Source: Bacteroidales bacterium UBA1756 (GTDB lineage: Bacteria > Bacteroidota > Bacteroidia > Bacteroidales > WCHB1-69). From it: 53,456 bases of DNA. Positions 31,001 to 37,000 of the stretch are shown here, piece by piece. The stretch is taken from NCBI GenBank assembly GCA_002314795.1, contig DCHI01000044.1, positions 1-53,456 of the forward strand. The letters are read 5' to 3'. The notes under the pieces were generated by a model. That model saw only the letters and a list, made by a program, of their open reading frames with translations, made no database searches and was not told the origin of the DNA. Each line of letters opens with the position of its first letter. Position 1 is the stretch's first letter. The translations under genes and the position numbers were made by a program.

Positions 31001-34000
31001 TTGTCGGAAACCGTTACCGTATAGGTTGTTGTTTCAGACGGAGTAACGGTGATGGAAGATTCCGTTGAACCATTGGACCAGACGTAGGTATTCGGATCAA
31101 CGGCAGTAATTTCAGCGACCCATCCCGAACCAACGCCACTGCCATCGGACGTAAAATAAACTGTAAGACTACCTGAAGTGGCAGTATAAGTCGTATAAGT
31201 TGACCAATAATACAAAGTGCTACTGCACAAAAGCGAAGAAGATGTTGTCGTACCGTCATACAAACGCAGATAATCACAGCAAGATTCACCATCCGCAGAG
31301 GAAAGTCTAATCGTAATGGGGCCACCATTTGAAGATGTAAATGTTTGGATATAACTTTCATAATTGGAATAAGAAGATGAAGGACCGTTATGATCATAGT
31401 ACGAGAATGAGCATCCTGCAGATAAGGTCATAGGCGTATTACTCATATTAACAGAAGAAGGACATTGGCCTGATTGTCCGCCACAAGACAGCGTCACTTC
31501 ATCACCCGCATCAATACAACCATCGACAGAAGCAACAATCTGAACATCAGGAGCATCGACAGAAATTTGGAGACTATCCTTTACGCTACAAGTTTCTGTA
31601 GAAACCGTAACGAAATAGGTCATCGTATGTCCAGGGGTCACGTCAATAGACGAAGTTGTTTCGCCAGTACTCCAAGCGTATGAAGTGACATTTGCAGAAG
31701 GATTAATTACAGACAAATGAACATCTTGGTCTCCTTGACAATAGCTGCGAGAAGAAGCCGTCAAGTTAAAGGAAGGAGTTGCGCCAGGAGTCAATGTTAT
31801 CGTAGAGACCTCTGACGGGCAATGGTTGCTGGAGTAATCAAGCAAGGTAATACGCGCAAAGCCATTGCCTGAATGGCCAACTTCTGTTCCGCCAGCTGGG
31901 GCTGGGAAGGATGAATTGCCTGCTATAGTTTGCGCATCTGTCAAATAGTTAGAAGCTGAAACGAGATAACCAGAAGGAGCATTAGAGGCCGTTGCAGAAG
32001 TCCAGACGTAACCAGAACCAGCTCCGCCGGGATAATAGGTCACCCCTTGGCCGCCGCCACCGTACCAGCCACCGCCTGCACCAGCACCACCGCCTGAACT
32101 ACCTTGGCCATTTCCACCTTGACCAAATGAGCCATTAGTTCCACTGTTTCCACTACCAGCGTATGTAGCATAGCCAGCATAACTTCCGATACCATTCGTA
32201 CCGCCACCGTATGAATCGCCTTCATTCCAATTGCCGATACCGCCACCGCCGCCAGCAACAATGATTCTATTGTACAAACTATTTCCACCAACGCGAATAT
32301 CCGTACCGCCACCACCGGAACCGTGAGAAGCTGCGGAACTGACAACAGAACCGCCACCATTCCAACCACCAGGAGTTGTAACGGAGGTACTATGAGTAGT
32401 TCCGCCGTAGGTCATATAGGTACCTTGTCCTCCAACGTAAACATACAACGTTTGACCCGGAGTCACATTCAATGTGCCAACTGAATAGCCACCGGCAGAT
32501 GTGCCGTGGCTCTCTCCAGTTCCACCCTGTGCCCCCCAGACCTCAAGACGAACTTGGCTTACGCGAGCGGGAACGGTATAAACCTGCTCAGCTCCTGTAT
32601 ATGAAAAATCAGCAACAGGTTCGCCCATATCTTGGACGGCACGAACATAATATTGAGTAGAAGTATAAACTGTAGGAGTAAAGGTAATACCTGTATAAGC
32701 AATGGTAGAGAAGGATGGGTCCGTACTCCATTGGTATTCATAGCCAGGAACCGGATTGGTAACGACCATTTCAGAAGGAGTACCTGTACAAGCAGAAACC
32801 ACCTGAACATCTGGTGCTGCCATCTGGTTGACGATAATATTCACGGCCAGCATTTCAGACGGACAGTTGTCCATAACATACACGTATGGGGTAATTCTTG
32901 CATAACCATTTCCCGTATGTCCAGTTTCGGTGCCACCGTTAGGAGATGTAAAGGATGTATTTCCTGCAATGGTCTGAGCATTAGACAGATAATAATCAGC
33001 AGAGACAGCATAACCCGATGGCACATCGCTTGACGTAGCAGATGTCCAAACATATCCAGAACCGCCACCGCCATAACGGCCATCTGAGTCGGAGTCGTTG
33101 TCGTAAGCGCCACCGCCGCCATACCAGCCGCCGCCGCCGCCGCCGCAGGAATAATTATAAGCATTGCCTCCAAATCCAAATGTTCCCTGAGTACTAGAGA
33201 TAGAATTCCAGGAAATACCGCCCTGAGTAGGAGTAGCACCGCCACCACTTCTATAATTTCCCGTAATATAACTTCCATTGGTATAGTTATAATAACCATC
33301 ACCACCATAAATACCGCCACCACAGCCCGCAGGATAAGTACTACCGTAAGAAACGCCAGCGCCACCACCACCACCAGCGACGATGATACGTGAAAACAGA
33401 TTGTTTTGTTCGGTACGAATATCCGTAGCGCCGCCACCACCTCTACCAGAGTTGACACCAGCACCACCGCCATTGTAACCGCCTGTAGTATTCGTTGTGC
33501 CAGCACCGCCGACATATACGTAGAGATTATCAATATCTGTCAAATTGGTCAGTGTACCGACTGAATAGCCACCGAGGCCACCAGTATAGGAGCTGTAAGT
33601 ACCGCCTTGCGCACCCCAAACTTCTAACTTCAATTGGGTTGCATCCATTGGAATTGAATAGGTATATGCCCCATAACTCGAATAATTCTGAGGAGTACCC
33701 ATTTCAATGTGACCGTCGGAAATCTGCAAATAATAGGTCGTATTTTCCGTCAATGACGGCGTTGTAAACTCAGTGCCTTCATACACCAAATTCTGACCTT
33801 GCGGATCGGAGTACCAACGATATTGTAAATTAGGATTACTATCATAAATGGAAGATGCTGTCAATGTGGTGCTTTGGCCGCACACGAGAGAAGTAACACC
33901 GGAGACACTTGGAGCCGTCATCGGAGGATTAATCGTCAACGTTCCGTTAGTGCTTCCCGAATTAGAGCAAGCATCACGGAAGGAACGAGTCACAGTGAAT

Positions 34001-37000
34001 GTTCCTGTACCGAGGGTATTTCTGTCGGAAGAGGTAAGCGTATAACTCGGTTCCGTACTCCAACCGGTTGTAATAGAACCGATATGCCATTGGTATTCTA
34101 CATTACCGCCGCCAATAGCAGCCGTACCCGATTCAATTGTAATTTCATAATCCGATTGACAAACTTCTGATGACACAATGGTTCCAGCAGAAGGACTGGA
34201 CAATGAAGAAACCGTTACCGACGTTGAAGCAGAGCAGCCCTCAATGGTAGTTCCGCTGACGTTATAAGTACCAGCGTAAGCTGTATAAGGATTTTGCGTA
34301 CTCAAAATGGCACCATAGCTATTGGTCCACACGTAGTTATCAGCACCTTGAGCGGTTAAAGCGACCGTACCGCCAGGGCAGACTCTTGGATTTTCAGGAG
34401 CGACTTCGATGGTAGGATTAACTTTTACTTTATGAGTAAGAACAGTAGGACAACTGTAGCCAGAACCTGTCACCGTAACGGTATAGTTCGTTGTTTCAGA
34501 CGGAGAAACGGTAGTCGTGGCTTCTGTTGAGCCTGTGGACCAAGTGTATGAGAATGATTCTGGGCAATAGACGGTTGCATCCCAACCCGAAGAGGTGACG
34601 CTACCATCTGAATGGAAATACACCGTCAACGTGTTTCCTGTTGATACAAAAGGTGTGCCGCCATTATTCCAAGATGAATAACCCGAACTTGTTCCCAACT
34701 GTGATGAAGAAGTACTTGGACCATCATAAACGGAGACATAGTCGCAACAAGACTCAAAGTTCCCCGAATGGAACGTCAGTGTCACGTGACTTCCTACAGG
34801 AGCTTGGAAAGTGTAATAGTAATTTGCTGAATTAGAATAGGATCCAGAAGATCCGCCGTCATCATAAAAATGATACATACTTCCACCTGCAAGCTGGCGT
34901 GTGGTTGTCCCAGTATACATATTGAGTGAACCAGTATATGACGTTGGAATTCCACCGGCAGCTATGACCTCGATAGTCACTTCATCGCCAGCATCAATAC
35001 AAGTGTTTCCTTCGCTACTAACAATCTGAACATCAGGTCCATCTACATTAATTGTCACACTTTGGCCAGCAGGAGCACAGTTGGCATTGGCACCATATAC
35101 GGTATAGGTTGTGGTTGCGCCTGGTCTCACATACAAATGTCCACCACGTTCGGTGATGCCTTCACTATAACTCCACTCGGTTACGTTATAGACATTGGAC
35201 ACTGTAATCTCAACTTCCTCATTACAAGCAGAGGCAGGGGCAGTGACTGTAAAAGAAGGTGGCGTTGAGCACGTTGTTGAGAAACGAGCCGGCAAACAAG
35301 CCGTCGTATTGCTTTGCATTGGAAGAACCCACCAATAATAGGTCGTGGCAGGGCTCAATGAACTCATATAATAATATGTATTATAGGTTGTTCCTTGCAA
35401 TGTAGCAGAAGCAAAATTGTTCGTAGTTCCTACATATATATAATATTGATTGGCACACAGAATCGGTTCCCATTCTAACATAGGACTGTATTCCACTGCC
35501 GTTGCGCCATCTTCCGGATAGGTAGCGACAAAGCAATTGGTATTATTGCCATCACAACTCAAATCCACTTCCTTCGACACATTATAGCGAGTAGCCGTCA
35601 GATAGGTATCTCCAGTTCCAACGACAGAACCATTGGTTCCAGTAACAGAAACTAATGAACTATTGGCAGATGTCCAGTTATCGGAAAGGTAGGTATTGTA
35701 GGCCGTGAAGCAGGTATGTGCATTGTCTACATCTTCGTCATCCGGCATTAGGATAGGCGTAGCAGCCACGTATGCAATATCGGTTGAATATTGCCCGTCC
35801 GGACGCGGATAGAGGTTGGTTCCGCTGACGAAATAACTGCTTGTCGGGAGATAGGTACCTATCAATTCCCGTGTCAGCTTCCCATACGAGGAAGATGTTC
35901 CTGCCGAAGAACCGTAAGCGCGGCCAATCGTACACATCTGCTTATCCCAATAGCTTGGACAAGATGTATATAAACTTGAAGCGTAACCCATCAAAGCACC
36001 GACATTCGTTGAGGTAACACCCTCAACAGCACCCACATTAAGGTTATATTGGAAATAGCTGTAATCATATTGATAGCCTACCAAACCGCCCACATAACTA
36101 TAACCGCTAACCTTTCCGGCATTCAAGCAGTAACGGGTATAACCGTATGATGAGTTGTACCCCGTAATACCACCAACGTATGCCGAACCGCTATACGAAG
36201 AATGGATACGGCCAGCATTCACACAATAATCGGTATAACAATAATAGTCATAACCATTGATACCACCTACGTAATAGGATGAACTGGTTACATCTCCACT
36301 ATTTTGGTTGTACTGGCAATAGTAATTACTACCGTAGGCATAACCATTGATACCACCTGTATAGACACCGGCACTGGTAACATCACCATAGTTATCATTA
36401 TATCTGGTATAATAGTTATAGTAACAGTAGCCGAGAATACCACCCGTATAGGATGAACCGCCGGACACATTACCTCTATTAACATTGTAATCTACATAAT
36501 AGCAATAGTTTGTATAACCTGCGATACCACCCACGTATGACGAGGTACTGGTTACAGAACCACTGTTTTCATTAAATTCGGCCACGGTATAGTACGCTTG
36601 TCCAATGATACCGCCCACAGAGGAATAACCGGTTACGGCACCCGAGTTCGTACATCCCTCGACGTAGGAGCAATAAGAGGAACTTCCCGAACTATATCCT
36701 TCATTCTGTCCTGCAATACCACCCACATACTGATAACCGCTCACATTACCCGTGTTCGTACAATAATCAATATGCGTACGATAGGTGGAATTATAACCGT
36801 AATTGTAACCGGCAATACCACCCACATAATTGGGAGATCCAGTGGTAGTAATGTTACCAGAGTTCGTACAATCACCAATGTAGCCATAGTAATAATGGTA
36901 ACCCACAATACCACCCGTGAGATAGCAGAGGGTCTGAATATTACCTCTGTTATGACAATCGGAAATCGTATAAGAAGAGGTAGCTGAACCATAATTACTA

